Shown in pieces: positions 31,939 to 42,440 of a stretch of DNA of 64,000 nucleotides. Location: NCBI GenBank assembly GCA_963210315.1, contig OY723296.1:930001-994000 (forward strand), written 5' to 3'. Origin of the DNA: Rhynchopus euleeides. Lineage: Eukaryota; Euglenozoa; Diplonemea; Diplonemida; Diplonemidae. Under the pieces are notes generated by a model. The model had not been told where the DNA came from, searched no databases, and saw only the letters and a program-made list of their open reading frames with translations. A program made the translations under genes and the position numbers. Positions within the stretch are counted from its first letter, which is position 1, and the number at the start of each line of letters is the position of its first letter.

Positions 31939-32748
31939 TCAGTTGCCTGACGCTGCGAGTTCTGCGGCAACTTCCGCCTCCACCTCTGCGCGGAGCTCTT
32001 CCATGTTCGGCGTGGTGGATGGCAGGGGCGGGTTCAGCGTCTGGATCATGTTCTCGATGTTGACCTGCCCGTTGTCCTGCGGGAGCGCGTCCAGGATGAC
32101 CTGCGCCTCCTCGTCTGTCAGCTTGTCCCCCATGCCCTTCAGCATCATGTTGATCTGGGACACGGGCAGTGCGCCGCAGTCCTTCCCATCGAAGGCTTGA
32201 AGTGCAGCACGGAGGTCATCGAGTGTGGGGCCCGTGTACGGCTCACGCATAAAGGCCAGGAACTGGTCTTTGGTGACTGTCTCGCCCAGGCTTGCAGTCT
32301 TCTCGTTCATATCCTAAGAGTGGAGTTTGGGGTGTTGTGGAGAGGGCGTAATTTTTGGCATTGATGGCGGCATGTGATATGCGACCCAGGGCAGTGGATA
32401 TGGTTTGTCATGATCTGTTTTTCAGACGTTGTTTTGCGCCCGGTTTGTTTTTCTTGACGGTGTTGTATGGTCACGAGATTCGGAGAGAAATGGCATTCAG
32501 CTCTGCATCAGGTCTGAACGGCTGAAAAATATGGGTGTCTCAAATCGTGTCTGGGGTTGTGGCCACCCTGCAGCTCACAATGTCACAGATTTGCACAACT
32601 GAAACACAAACAAAACCCTCCATACCTTTTCAGTATAGCGTCTCCCCAGTGCACGCACGCACGACAGGAAGTCCGTCTTCGACACAGATCCGGCCTTTTT
32701 GCTGTCAAACAAGTCCCAGATCTCGACCCATTGTGTCTCGTCTCCCAT
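31939..32748 (-). CDS. Myosin essential light chain / calmodulin-like EF-hand protein
   Basis: Two exons: 32626-32748 starting at ATG (MGDETQWVEIWDLFDSKKAG) and 31939-32313, joined in phase by donor AAG|GTATGG and acceptor CTCTTAG. The product is 165 aa. EF-hand-like units: WDLFDSKKAGSVSKTDFLSC, a middle segment ETVTKDQFLAFMREP, LQAFDGKDCGALPVSQINMM, then LTDEEAQVILDALPQDNG. Several loops lack the full set of calcium ligands (for example DGKDCGALPV), as is usual in essential light chains. GMGDKLTDEEAQ matches the light-chain pattern well. A 20-residue acidic/Ala-rich tail (EELRAEVEAEVAAELA) is extra. It presumably binds an IQ motif of a myosin heavy chain; calmodulin-like or centrin-like roles remain possible. 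Confidence 0.85.
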
Positions 32749-33167
32749 ATTGCACAGATCACCCCTTGGTGTACTGCAAAGAATGGCCGGTGTGTGTTGG
32801 GTGTATAACCTCTGCCTGATTACAACTCCTGGCAGTCACAACGGAATATCAAATGGTGCGCCTGAGACCCCTTCTACCAGAAGTTTAACAACACTGATTC
32901 ACGCGCACCAAAAGGCTAATTGCTGCCTGGAGGGTACTCCCTTCAAAACTTGTTGGAACACAGCAAGTAGAGTATTGTTGCAGAAACTGTGCCGTCTGTG
33001 ACAAGCTTCTTGTTGTGCGTAAAAAAGTGTTGTGATTGGGCGAAGGTCGATATGATTATGCACGCATGAAACCTCAGTTCCGGGTAGATATGGTGGTGTG
33101 GAAACAACAGGCGGAGAGGCAAACACACGCTGATTCACAATGCAGCTGTGGGGGTGGGTGGGTGTCG
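32749..33167. other. Presumed upstream region of the light chain gene
   Basis: No recognised coding sequence. It contains unremarkable short frames and leads into the LINE 5' fragment. Confidence 0.35.
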
Positions 33168-33432
33168 GGCTTCTCGTCCATCCCGATGTCGACAGCGTGC
33201 GTCACGCCTGTCGCCGCATCCGTCAGGAACACCTCCATGACCATGCCTGTGAAAAGTTAGCAGCGCCCTGCAGGGTGGTGTGGCTCTGTGTGTGTGTTGC
33301 AATCAATCAGGAGGCATGCGCCCGCTCAGCCTGGTGCATCGTCATAAAGACAATTCTCATCAGGTGCGCGTGTGTGTCTCGGGTCCACAGACGGTGCCAC
33401 GGTAAGTCAGTGGGAATCACAAGGGTGTCAAG
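33168..33432 (-). mobile_element. LINE 5'-end fragment
   Basis: About 265 bp, nearly identical to 46472-46741: the LINE 5' untranslated region plus the first ~24 codons of ORF1 (MEVFLTDAATGVTHAVDIGM). The match ends within the ubiquitin-like coding part at ...EKPD. Nothing of the remaining LINE follows. Confidence 0.85.
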
Positions 33433-35123
33433 GGAGAAGATCTCAGCGAGAGCACCGCTACTGTACTGAAGAAGCCTCCTCTGACGAGCTCAAAGATGAC
33501 CCCTGGCGATACACCCTCTGTACCCCCTTGATCCGGTCGACCGTGCCGCAGCTGTGGCCTGGTGCTGACGAACGTGGCGACATCGCTCCCCTCGGGCTCC
33601 GCACGATGTGGGAATCGTGCCAGTGGTTGAATGACCTGCCTCTCACACCTGCAGATCTACGTCGTGCAGTGGAGGCGAGCTCGTGAGGCACAGAATTGAC
33701 AGGATGCGAAAAAAGCTCCCACAGGCGATGGGTTCGTGGGAGACCGCCACGCACCGGTATGTCACATGAGTGCGCGGATTTATGTTTCAAACCTGTTCTG
33801 AACAGGGGTGCGGGAGGGGGAGGGGGGAGGGGGGGGTAGGGAGATCCACGAGGCCGTTTTCTGTCACAGGTCTGGCTGACGCCCTCCCTCCCTCCCTCCC
33901 TCCCTCCCTCCCTCTCGTGTGCTTGAAGTGTGATTTCGTATCGAAGACACCCGCACCCCAAGGGGGTCGTCTACTTAACTACGCAGGGACGTGGCCCGGT
34001 CGGCTCCCCTTGTTTGAGAGAGGAGCTGCTCTGGTGGGGTGCCACAGGCGTCAACGCCGATGGGAGGGGAGGTCGTAGCAGAGGGTGCGGTCGGGTCAGC
34101 GGCGCCCAGGTCAGCGTCAGCGATGGGGATCACGGAATCGACCCTCGGCCTCTGGGCAGGCAGTACCGGGGTAGAACCGGCATGCGCCTCGAAGGCGGCG
34201 CGCTTCAGCTGCACCACGGCGGGGATGGACGGCGGGTGCCGTCGGGTGAGAGCCTCCCACGAGGCTGCATCAGGTGGCGGTGGGGTGAGCCCGGGGAGCA
34301 CACGGTGTAGGCCAGCCCCTTCAGCACAGCTGGAGGGGTGGCGGGCTCGGGGACAGCGGCACACGGGGTTGCCCCAGGGGAGGGCTGAGGCACAGGCACA
34401 TGCGGCGGTGGGGTGCAGGGGATGGCTTCCACAGCGCTGCAGAGGCAGGCGCGGTCGCCTCTGGGGAGGACGGGGTCGTAGTCACAGGGGGCGTCGGGAT
34501 GGAGGTAAACACATCACGTGGATCTTTACAAAATAGTGTAGACACACACCGAGCACTTGCTCTTGATGTGATCTCCACTGTCACACTCACCCTCCCACCG
34601 CCGTCGAGGTTGATGGGATTCACCGCGCCTGCCGCAATCTCGACGCCCACCTCCCCAGAGCCCAGGTGTCAAGGCATTATTCCCTCCCAGAACCGCAGAC
34701 AATTGATTTTCTGAGCTCCGTGCGGATCGGAGTGGGGCCCATCAAATGCGTATGTGTTGCAGGGCCGGAGAGCCGAGAGCCCACGGCGGCGACTTCCATA
34801 ATGTTCCCACGTTGCGTCAGTTGAGTGCGGTGAGTTGAGGCCGTACAGCTGTTGTGTGGGGGGCAACCTCTCTCCGAGCTTGAAAAATCCTTTGCATGCG
34901 ACTCCGGAAATGAGCGATTGGCAGCATCTCTTTTCCGTTGAATCGCTGCCTCCTGAACACAAAAGGGAAAGGCCTCATGAGGGCTGAGACGCCTAGTGTT
35001 GACTCGTGTTGCCCGACCAAGAGCACTGCAGAATCGTGCAACCGGGCAGCTCTCAGCGGCAGAGGGCAACACGCCCCCTGATGCAGCCCTCAACGCAACA
35101 CGATGCGTGGGCACACCATTACA
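33433..35123 (-). other. Possible coding exons, unassigned
   Basis: On the minus strand 33990-34650 has GC-rich, coding-like segments: VGVEIAAGAVNPINLDGGG followed by a GTGAGT donor (about 34590), then proline/alanine-rich stretches and SWEALTRRHPPSIPAVVQLK. I cannot build a model or name a family. The rest has a (CCCT)n tract (33883-33913) and no recognised gene. Confidence 0.3.
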
Positions 35124-35195
35124 TGTGATGACTTGCAGCAGCAAGTATCTCGCGGTCTTCCTTCAGGCTGTCGTGTGCGTACTCGAGTGAGTGCC
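35124..35195 (-). repeat. Single DUF4116-type repeat unit
   Basis: One 72-bp unit (TTCAGGCTGTCGTGTGCGTA...) matching the units of LINE ORF1 and of 35938-36508, isolated from both. Confidence 0.65.
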
Positions 35196-35937
35196 CTTAT
35201 TCAACTTTACGTGGCGAGCGGCAAAGGTGACGACCAGTGGGCCCAGCGCCACGCATGCCCAGACACTGAACCCAAACAGTGGCTACACACGATTCCCACA
35301 CACGGTTGTCTGCGGTGAGGAAAAGAGACACCCTTAGGTCTCTGCAAAAACCTGCCGCTGGTTAGCAACCTGGGGCGCCACCCCCTAAAGTGTGAGGAGA
35401 CCCGGTGGCTCAAGAAGGGTTTCCGGATCCCACGCGGAGTGAGGGTAACTAGCTAGTCTTTACCCATGGGAAGACATTGTGTGTAATGCACTCCTACGTT
35501 TTTCCAACCTTTTCGGACTTTCATCCCGTCCCCCCACGTAGTGCGAGTCCTATACGCGTCCCGAACGTACTAGGGCCACTCCCACCTGTACGTTACACTG
35601 TGTGAAACAGAGACGCAACTGCGGTGGTCTGACCTCCGTCTATGACAGAAGGGAGGCGGGCTACTCCGGCCCGGAAGCCCGCGCAGGGGGTCGCCGTGGA
35701 GGACACAGGACGAGGGGCGCCCGGCCCCCATTGGAGGTCTTGGGATCTCGGTTCTTTGGGCTCAGGGTTCCCCCTTCATAGACCAGGTCACCACCCCGGC
35801 TATTCCGGCTCCATGCACAAGGCATTTCAGCACCGAGGTAACCACCCCACCGCTGACTCTGTTCACCCCCCGCGCAGTGCAATGCGAGGGGATTAGCAGG
35901 GGCGCCACGTGCAGGCGTCAGGCGGCTTTAACCCCCC
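35196..35937. other. Non-coding region, possibly LINE 3' sequence
   Basis: No credible ORF. A compact segment (35330-35640) looks structured, for example GGTGGCTCAAGAAGGGTTTC followed by a CTAGCTAG and short inverted words. GGGGCGCCACGTGCAGGC at 35898-35916 resembles GGGGCGCCACGTGAAGGC at 37699-37716 in the ORF2 C-terminal region. Part of this may therefore derive from a second LINE copy. Confidence 0.35.
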
Positions 35938-36508
35938 GTACTCGAGTGAGTGCCCATTTTGTTGAACTGCAGCAAGAACGATCTCACGATCAGCCTTCAG
36001 GCTGTAGGCTGCGTACTTGAGTGAGTACCCATTTTGTTGAACTGCAGCAAGAACGATCTCACGATCACCCTTCAGGCTATCGTCTGCGAACTGGAGTGAG
36101 TACCCATCTTGTTGAACTGCAGCAAGAACGATCTCACGATCACCCTTCAGGCTATCGTCTGCGTACTGGAGTGAGTACCCATGTTGTTGAACTGCAGCAA
36201 GAACGAACTCACGATCACCCTTCAGGCTGTCATCTGCGTACTTGAGGAGTGAGCACCCATATTGTTGAACTGCAGCAAGAACGATCTCACGATCACCCTT
36301 CAGGCTGTAGGCTGCGTACTTGAGTGAGTACCCATTTTGTTGAACTGCAGCAAGAACGATCTCACGATCACCCTTCAGGCTGTAGGCTGCGTACTTGAGT
36401 GAGTCCCCAAGATGTTGAACTGCAGCAAGGACGATCTCACGATCACCCGTCAGGCTGTCGTCTGCGAACTGGAGTGAGGGCGCATGTTGTTGAACTGCAG
36501 CAAGAACG
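35938..36508 (-). repeat. Second DUF4116 coding-type array (8 units)
   Basis: Eight ~72-bp units read on the minus strand as LKGDREIVLAAVQQ-x-GYSLQYADDS, the same consensus as the nine units of ORF1. The frame is largely kept. No ubiquitin-like start precedes it. A possible donor/acceptor pair (TTGG|GTAAGT near 36533 and TTGCTGCAG near 36493) would link it to sequence beyond the small zinc-finger ORF. It may be a remnant of another LINE copy or an exon array. Confidence 0.65.
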
Positions 36509-36582
36509 TATATGTTTTGAAAAGTGACTTACCCAACTCCCCCCGACTGGGGGAGCAGGCAGCGCCACTTGGTCCCGTGTCG

Positions 36583-37242
36583 TTATCGCAACCCCCACAT
36601 CCCACGGAGGGTGCGATCGCCGCTCTTCGGGTGGTGCTTCTTGCAGCACTCTTCCACCTGCACTCTGCGTGCGCCCGTCTTGCCCTTGCATTTGTCGCAC
36701 AACTCCCTGTTGTGCTTTACGCATGCGTGGTGCCTCTTGCAGCAAATCGCGGCGGACGTCCCTGCCCTCAGGCAGGCCCCACACGCTGTCTTGCTGTGCC
36801 TCTCGCACATGTCCACAACCTTTGCGCACCGCTCCTCAACGCCTTCGTCTGGGTGGTGGTGCGCGCAGCAGCATTCAAGCATCTCGACTTTGTTTTCGAT
36901 GCAGTCCTCGCACCGCACTCGCTGGTGTTGCCGGCATGCGCGTTCACCTGCTACCTTCCGCCTCGCATCTGGCACCGTCACCGGGTCGCCCACTGGCAGT
37001 TCGGTGCTCGTTTCCCTCGCGCTGCATTCATCCACACGATCCCTCCACTCTGCACACTTCCTCTCCCATTGCTCAGCTCTCTGCGCACGGCCGGGTGCGT
37101 GCTCGACCACCGCGTCCTCACCCCATACGTGCGCCGCCTCCTTCCGTGCAGTTGCTTCCCTCTTTAGAAGGAACTTCGTCTTCGCAGAGGCCTGCACCCG
37201 TCTCAGGATGTCTTCCACCTCCTGTGTCATTTTTTTTTTCAT
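36583..37242 (-). CDS. Triple CxxH-CxxC-CC-HH zinc-binding protein (LINE-associated ORF3?)
   Basis: About 219 aa from ATG 37240-37242 (MKKKMTQEVEDILRRVQ). The N-terminal half is charged and helical, likely coiled coil. The C-terminal half has three modules C-x2-H-x5-C-x2-C-x(8-11)-CC-x2-HH: ACRQHQRVRCEDC, MCERHSKTACGAC and CVKHNRELCDKC, each followed by CC..HH (the first as CCC-AHHH). The spacing suggests binuclear zinc sites. The same module ends the RNase H protein at 11289-12542. It lies 427 bp downstream of LINE ORF2 on the same strand, so it may be a third LINE ORF, or an independent gene. I know no named family with this exact pattern. Confidence 0.6.
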   Translation of the reverse strand: MKKKMTQEVEDILRRVQASAKTKFLLKREATARKEAAHVWGEDAVVEHAPGRAQRAEQWERKCAEWRDRVDECSARETSTELPVGDPVTVPDARRKVAGERACRQHQRVRCEDCIENKVEMLECCCAHHHPDEGVEERCAKVVDMCERHSKTACGACLRAGTSAAICCKRHHACVKHNRELCDKCKGKTGARRVQVEECCKKHHPKSGDRTLRGMWGLR

Positions 37243-37668
37243 GTCGCTCCTGTTGGTCACTTCGCTGCTTTGAGTCAGCCACGTGGCGGAAGCCGGACCG
37301 CAGGGAGGGGCGTTGCGCCCGTTGACGCCTCTCGCTCCTCATGTGCCTTGAGTAGCTGCCAGGTGGGTCTGCTTTGAGGCGGGGAATCGCGTCAGGCCAA
37401 ACAGCCACTGCGAGGACGTCTCCCCTAAAAGAAAAGAAAGAATGTGGGAAGGGGACGGGGGTGGGATGGGTGGGCAGCGCAAGCCGGAAGGAGCGCCTCC
37501 CATGAGGCGGAAGCTCACCCGACAGCATAAAATGCTGCGAAAACAACAAAAAAAGGGAAAATAAACCACGCACACCACAACATCAATAAAACCAAAGCCG
37601 TGCGGAAAGGGCCCCTCCGCATATATGAAACAGGGCACACAGCGGAAAAAGAGTTACCAGAGCTTGCC
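37243..37668. other. Spacer between LINE ORF2 and ORF3
   Basis: On the minus strand it holds T-rich tracts ending TTTTTTGTTGTTTTCGCAG and CTTTCTTTTCTTTTAG, both plausible splice acceptors. ORF3 might thus be expressed from a spliced transcript. No complete ORF. Confidence 0.35.
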
Positions 37669-40600
37669 TTAGTTTCCCCTCGGAGGAGGGTAATCACAGG
37701 GGGCGCCACGTGAAGGCAGCAAGTTGGATTTTATCCCCCCTGGTGGCTCCTCCTGTTGTGTCATCGTCAGCCTGGGGCGCGACGTGAAGCCTGCCAGCGG
37801 CGGTGCCCCGAAGGTCTTCAGGGTGTGGATGCTGCGATTCTCCACTCCCTTGCGCACCTCGCGCCCGTTGCCCGCCGCCCCTGCCTGCCGCAGCAGGACG
37901 CCCATCTTGTCCGCCCGTTCTTTCAGACTCAGACTCTCCCCCAGGTCCAGGCCCGAGAAGGCCTCGAAGTCCAGCGCGAGCTCGAGCTGCGTGATCCCCA
38001 CCGCTGTGTCATCAGACCAGCTCAACGCAGCGAGCCACTCGCGGAACGCCCAGAACATCTCTTCATCGCCCGCCCAGCGCCGCTTGATGTTCCTGCACCA
38101 GACTGCGCGCTCAAGCGGGTTCAGCGTGACGGTAGGGCCTGGAGGTGTCCAGCTCCACGGGAACCCCGATCGCTCACGCTCCGCCACTCTGCGCGCCTTG
38201 TCACCTGCCTTGTCCTCGTCAAATCGCGCAATGGCAATGTCAGCCATCAACCTCTGCACCCTCGATACGATCCCAACCCGCCGCTGCTCTTGTCCGGCCA
38301 CAGCGGTGAGCCATCCCTTCTGCACAATGCCACACCTGGCAAAACACTCCGGCCACGTGCGTGCTTCCTGAACCAGGTCTTCCGCACCTCGACGCAAACG
38401 CGCCCACTTGGGGCACCGCCACCACATGTGCATGTGGGTCTCCACCGAGTCTTCGCAGTAGCGGCACAATGCGGTCGTCTGTATCCTTTTCTCCGCCAGA
38501 TGTTGCCCCGTCGCAGTTGCCCCCGCGATGTTGCCCCGTATCACCCCAGCGACGTAGACGTCCGTCCCCCGGTCCTTCCACAGCGCGTTCGTCGCCTCTC
38601 TGTCGATGCCGCGTTCGACACCCACCATCGACTTGCGCTCCTTGGCCACTTCCGTGAAGTATTTGGCCCGCTGCGCCTCCCGCATCTCATGACCCCACCT
38701 CCCGGCATCGAAGGTGTCGATGTGTACCTGGAGGCCACACCTGAGGCCGATCATGTCGAAGTTGTTCCTCCAGTCCCAGCCAAGGCGTGTGAAGTCCCTC
38801 TGCAGCAGCGCGATGGGGCCCTGCATGTTGTTGTCCGCCCTCAGCTTGTTCAGCTCCCAGACCTCCCGCGCAAGGTCATGCGTCTCCCTGTCCTTGACGA
38901 GGCGCAGGAGTGTCCGAAATCGCATCTGCGGCACAGCTACCTTCGTGTCGATCACCGTGGGCGCCAGCACCTGGCCTACAATGGTGTGCGACCGTTGCTT
39001 GCGCGTCTCCCCCCACACACTCTGCACGCAGGCCAGCGATGTATCCCTCTCCAAGTACGCAGGGATGTCCGTCACCGTGCAGCCATACAACATCATCGAG
39101 TGCGCCAGCGAGTTCACCAGCTTGCACTTCTCAGCGAATCGCAATGGCGTTCTGCGGATCCGCTTCAGCACCTTCGTCGTTTTCTTCACCCGCGAGCAGA
39201 ACGTCTCCCTCTTCTGTTTTCCCTGGAAGACCATGTCGGCGCCGAGAGTCTTCAGCGACTTCTTGTGGGGGAACACCCCGTGGCTCAGCCCGAAGGAGGT
39301 CTCCCCTTCTTTATCCGTAGTGAAGCCTGCGCACTTCTCAGGCTTCGCTTCCATATCCGTGAGGGTGATGAAGTCCTCCGTGATCACCGCTGCCTGCGCC
39401 ACCTTCTCCTTATTCTCGTCGAGGGCGTAAATGTCGTCGGCGTAGGCCTCACCCTTCACCCCCGCCTCGCGCTCGATGGCGTGCGTCCACACCGCGATGA
39501 TTGCGTTGAGGAGCACCACCGACAGCGGGCATCCCTGCAGAATGCCGTTGGTGCAGCAGAACGGCTCGCCCACACCGATACCCCCGACCTTAAACCTCCT
39601 CTCCAGGGTGCCGTAGGCCGCTCTCAGCGGTCGCATGATGCGATCGTGTGCACCCCACTCAGTCGCCAGCGCCAGTGAGATTTCGTGGGGAACACGGTCG
39701 AAGCATTTGGCGAAGTCAATCGTGAACCCCCACAAAGCTCTGGTGTCTCCTTGGAGCAGCGCCTTCTCGACGCGAAGCGCCATCTTCCAGTACAGCGCAT
39801 CGGTCCCGTGGTGTGGGCGGAACCCGTGCTGCCCATCCGTCACCCATGACTCCTGCCACTTGATCAGGCTCCTCAGCCTCGTGGCTGCCCAGAGCCTGTA
39901 CACGCATGATGTCACCGTGATCGGCCTCTGCTCCAGGGGCCCATCACCATTCCCCTTCGGGATCAGCGAGACCAGCGCACGCATCAATGATTTTGGCCAC
40001 TTGCCAGTCCTCTCGACCACGTCGAACACGTCCGCCAGCCTGTCCAGAAGTGGTGTCGGCAGCTGCTTCAGTTCTGCCATGCGCCACCCTTCGACCCCAG
40101 CCGACGTCCGCGTCTTCATCTTCCGCAGTGTCTTCCTCAGGTCGTTGCCGTCAAGCTTTGACAGCTTCATCTCGCTCCCTCTCCCGGCGATGTCCGCTTC
40201 GAAGCGCTCCCTGAAGGCTTCGTACGTCGGCTCGGGCTGGTCCTGGAACCGCCGGAAGATAGGGGACCACGCTTCGCGCAGCAGCTCGTCTTGCTCCTTG
40301 TAATTGGCTGTGAAGGTCCCGTCGCCCCGTTTCAGCGACGTGACCTTCTTGAACTCCACCTCCTTGCAAAAGTCGAAGACCGCTTTCGGGGCGTTCTCCC
40401 AAGCTTCCCGCAGACGGTGTTTCCAGCGGCGCGTCCTGTCCTGCGCTACCTTCCTGCACAGCGTGTCAAACTTCTGTCTCACATTCCTACGCCAATCGCG
40501 CAGCCCCTCCAGTTGCGGCTGCTCCACCGGGGGGCGCAGGTCTGTGAGACTCGCCATGGTGTCTCGCGCGTGGACCCAGGCCTGCTCGACGTCCTTCGGT

Positions 40601-41811
40601 GCCTGGCTCAGTTTGCACTCCCCTTTCTTTTCTTTCTTTCCTGTCTTCTTCGGTCTCATTGCATACCCGATACACTCGTCCAGCTGACCGAGGCACTTAA
40701 GCAGCCGGCGTTGACGTATGATCAGGGGATCACCGGTCTGCTTGTCCGTCTTCGTCGTTGCCCGCACCTCCGTCGGGTCACGACACTCGCCTCTGCCCCG
40801 GTAGGACTGCTGCTTGCACTCGAGGTGCTCGTCACACGCCTCGCAGAGAAAGTCCTCCGCCCAGGTATTCCAGCGTCGCCACATTGCCTCGGGGTCTCCA
40901 GCAGCTCCCCCCCAGTGCAACTCTTCGTTCCACGTGTCCCGCGCCCGCTGTAACCGCTTTTGTGCCTCATCGACAGGGAATCCTCGCGGTACGCGAAAGC
41001 GGCTCACCATTTGGTCGTAGGCGTCTAACTGCAGCTTCACTTCGATGGGGCGGTGTTGGGGTATCCCCGTGACTTGCAAGACCTGCACCTGCTGCAGCCC
41101 GAGGAAGGCAGCCCGGTTCAGCATGACAAAATCGATACGCGACTGCGACTGCCTGAGGCCGTCCTTCTGCCTGCGTGTCGACACATACGTCGCATCCGGC
41201 TCCACGTCGTGTGCCACGGCGTACTCCTTCGCAGCGTCCAGCCATATGCCCGTGTCTAGGCTCGCGCTGAGCGTGGCAGACTCAACAGCCGTTGTGTTGA
41301 AGTCCCCCCCGATGACGCACGGCACATCTCCTTCACGCGCCACCGACTCGAAGGCGGTCATCAGCTGCTCCTCACGCTTCTCCTCATTCTGCACGTCACA
41401 ATATAGAGAGGTGAAGTCCAACCAGGCTGATCCATCCTTGAGGGCCACCTTCGCGCGCACCCACCTTCCTGTGTCCCACAGCTGCCGCTCGTTGTCCGAT
41501 AGGGGCTCGACCCACCTGTGAGGGATGCCCCTTCGCACTAGGATTGCTACGCCCCCCGGCTTCGCCTCCGTATCTGACCGCCACTCTGGAAGCGGCTTGC
41601 CCCACACCACATCCCAGCCCAGCTCTCGCAGCTCACAGGTGACGAATGTCTGGCTGCTCTCGGTGCACTTCGTCTCCTGCACAAGCATCACCTGCGTGCC
41701 CTCCTCCGCCGCCCCGACCAACGCGGAGAAGTTCTGCTGCAGCGACGTCACATTGGCGCTAACGAACGCCGTTCCTGCCGCCGCAGCCTCAGGGGGGCTC
41801 ACCCCCTCCAC
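37669..41811 (-). CDS. LINE ORF2: APE endonuclease and reverse transcriptase
   Basis: 1380 codons, uninterrupted. Residues ~15-260 are an APE-like endonuclease with Asn20 (SANVTS), Glu46 (QETK), GGDFN (Asp170, Asn172), SRIDFV (Asp227) and His253 (PQHRPIEV). Residues ~600-830 are reverse transcriptase: LVSLIPKGNGDG, FTIDFAKCFDRVPH (Asp699), GILQGCPLSVVLLN and AYADDIYAL (790-793). A C-x2-C-x8-H-x4-C knuckle (CRYCEDSVETHMHMWWRC) follows near residue 1150, as in many LINEs. The enzyme nicks DNA and primes reverse transcription there. There is no ATG before the endonuclease: the first is codon 42, inside the domain. The frame opens at 41832, upstream of the ORF1 stop. Translation must be coupled to ORF1. 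Confidence 0.93.
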   Translation of the reverse strand: MEGVSPPEAAAAGTAFVSANVTSLQQNFSALVGAAEEGTQVMLVQETKCTESSQTFVTCELRELGWDVVWGKPLPEWRSDTEAKPGGVAILVRRGIPHRWVEPLSDNERQLWDTGRWVRAKVALKDGSAWLDFTSLYCDVQNEEKREEQLMTAFESVAREGDVPCVIGGDFNTTAVESATLSASLDTGIWLDAAKEYAVAHDVEPDATYVSTRRQKDGLRQSQSRIDFVMLNRAAFLGLQQVQVLQVTGIPQHRPIEVKLQLDAYDQMVSRFRVPRGFPVDEAQKRLQRARDTWNEELHWGGAAGDPEAMWRRWNTWAEDFLCEACDEHLECKQQSYRGRGECRDPTEVRATTKTDKQTGDPLIIRQRRLLKCLGQLDECIGYAMRPKKTGKKEKKGECKLSQAPKDVEQAWVHARDTMASLTDLRPPVEQPQLEGLRDWRRNVRQKFDTLCRKVAQDRTRRWKHRLREAWENAPKAVFDFCKEVEFKKVTSLKRGDGTFTANYKEQDELLREAWSPIFRRFQDQPEPTYEAFRERFEADIAGRGSEMKLSKLDGNDLRKTLRKMKTRTSAGVEGWRMAELKQLPTPLLDRLADVFDVVERTGKWPKSLMRALVSLIPKGNGDGPLEQRPITVTSCVYRLWAATRLRSLIKWQESWVTDGQHGFRPHHGTDALYWKMALRVEKALLQGDTRALWGFTIDFAKCFDRVPHEISLALATEWGAHDRIMRPLRAAYGTLERRFKVGGIGVGEPFCCTNGILQGCPLSVVLLNAIIAVWTHAIEREAGVKGEAYADDIYALDENKEKVAQAAVITEDFITLTDMEAKPEKCAGFTTDKEGETSFGLSHGVFPHKKSLKTLGADMVFQGKQKRETFCSRVKKTTKVLKRIRRTPLRFAEKCKLVNSLAHSMMLYGCTVTDIPAYLERDTSLACVQSVWGETRKQRSHTIVGQVLAPTVIDTKVAVPQMRFRTLLRLVKDRETHDLAREVWELNKLRADNNMQGPIALLQRDFTRLGWDWRNNFDMIGLRCGLQVHIDTFDAGRWGHEMREAQRAKYFTEVAKERKSMVGVERGIDREATNALWKDRGTDVYVAGVIRGNIAGATATGQHLAEKRIQTTALCRYCEDSVETHMHMWWRCPKWARLRRGAEDLVQEARTWPECFARCGIVQKGWLTAVAGQEQRRVGIVSRVQRLMADIAIARFDEDKAGDKARRVAERERSGFPWSWTPPGPTVTLNPLERAVWCRNIKRRWAGDEEMFWAFREWLAALSWSDDTAVGITQLELALDFEAFSGLDLGESLSLKERADKMGVLLRQAGAAGNGREVRKGVENRSIHTLKTFGAPPLAGFTSRPRLTMTQQEEPPGGIKSNLLPSRGAPCDYPPPRGN

Positions 41812-41813
41812 GG

Positions 41814-42405
41814 TTAATGTTGGTGGGGTGTTTTATTCTTGTTCTTCTTCCCCGTTTTCGACTCCTCGGTTGCCCGGCCGCTCCGGTCCTTCCCGTCGTC
41901 CCGCTGCCTCGCCGCTCCCGCCGTCTCCGTCGAGTCTGCTCCACGGTCGGTGTTGGGCTTCGCGCGCTCGAGGTCAGCACGCGCCCTCGCCTTCTCTAGC
42001 TCGTTCTTCAGGCGTAGCACCTCATCCCTCAGGTCCTGCTTCTCCTGCTTCGTGTCCTCCAGCTCCTTCTTCGTCCCCATGAGTTCCCCCTGCAGGCCCA
42101 TCATTGTCAGCGTCTGCTGCTCCATCTGCGCCTGCTGCTGCGCCATCAGCGTCCGTTGATGCGCCATCTGTTGGCCCAGCTTCGCCATCTCCTCCTTCAT
42201 CCTCGCCATATCGCCGTTATCCGCTGCCGTCGGGACCGGCATCGGTGCAGGTGTAGGGGCGGGGGTCTCCTTCTGTTTCTGCTGCCCCCCTAGGTGTTCG
42301 AGTAGCTTTTGCACCGAGTCAACCAGAGAGGTGACCTGTTTGTCCACCCTGTCATTGTGGCGCTGCTGTTGCGCCCACCGCTCGTCAGCCTCAGTCCGGT
42401 GCTGC

Positions 42406-42440
<35 letters not shown>

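Noticed and set aside
37756-39678. 640-codon plus-strand open frame
   Set aside because: Antisense shadow of LINE ORF2, whose catalytic motifs fix the coding strand.
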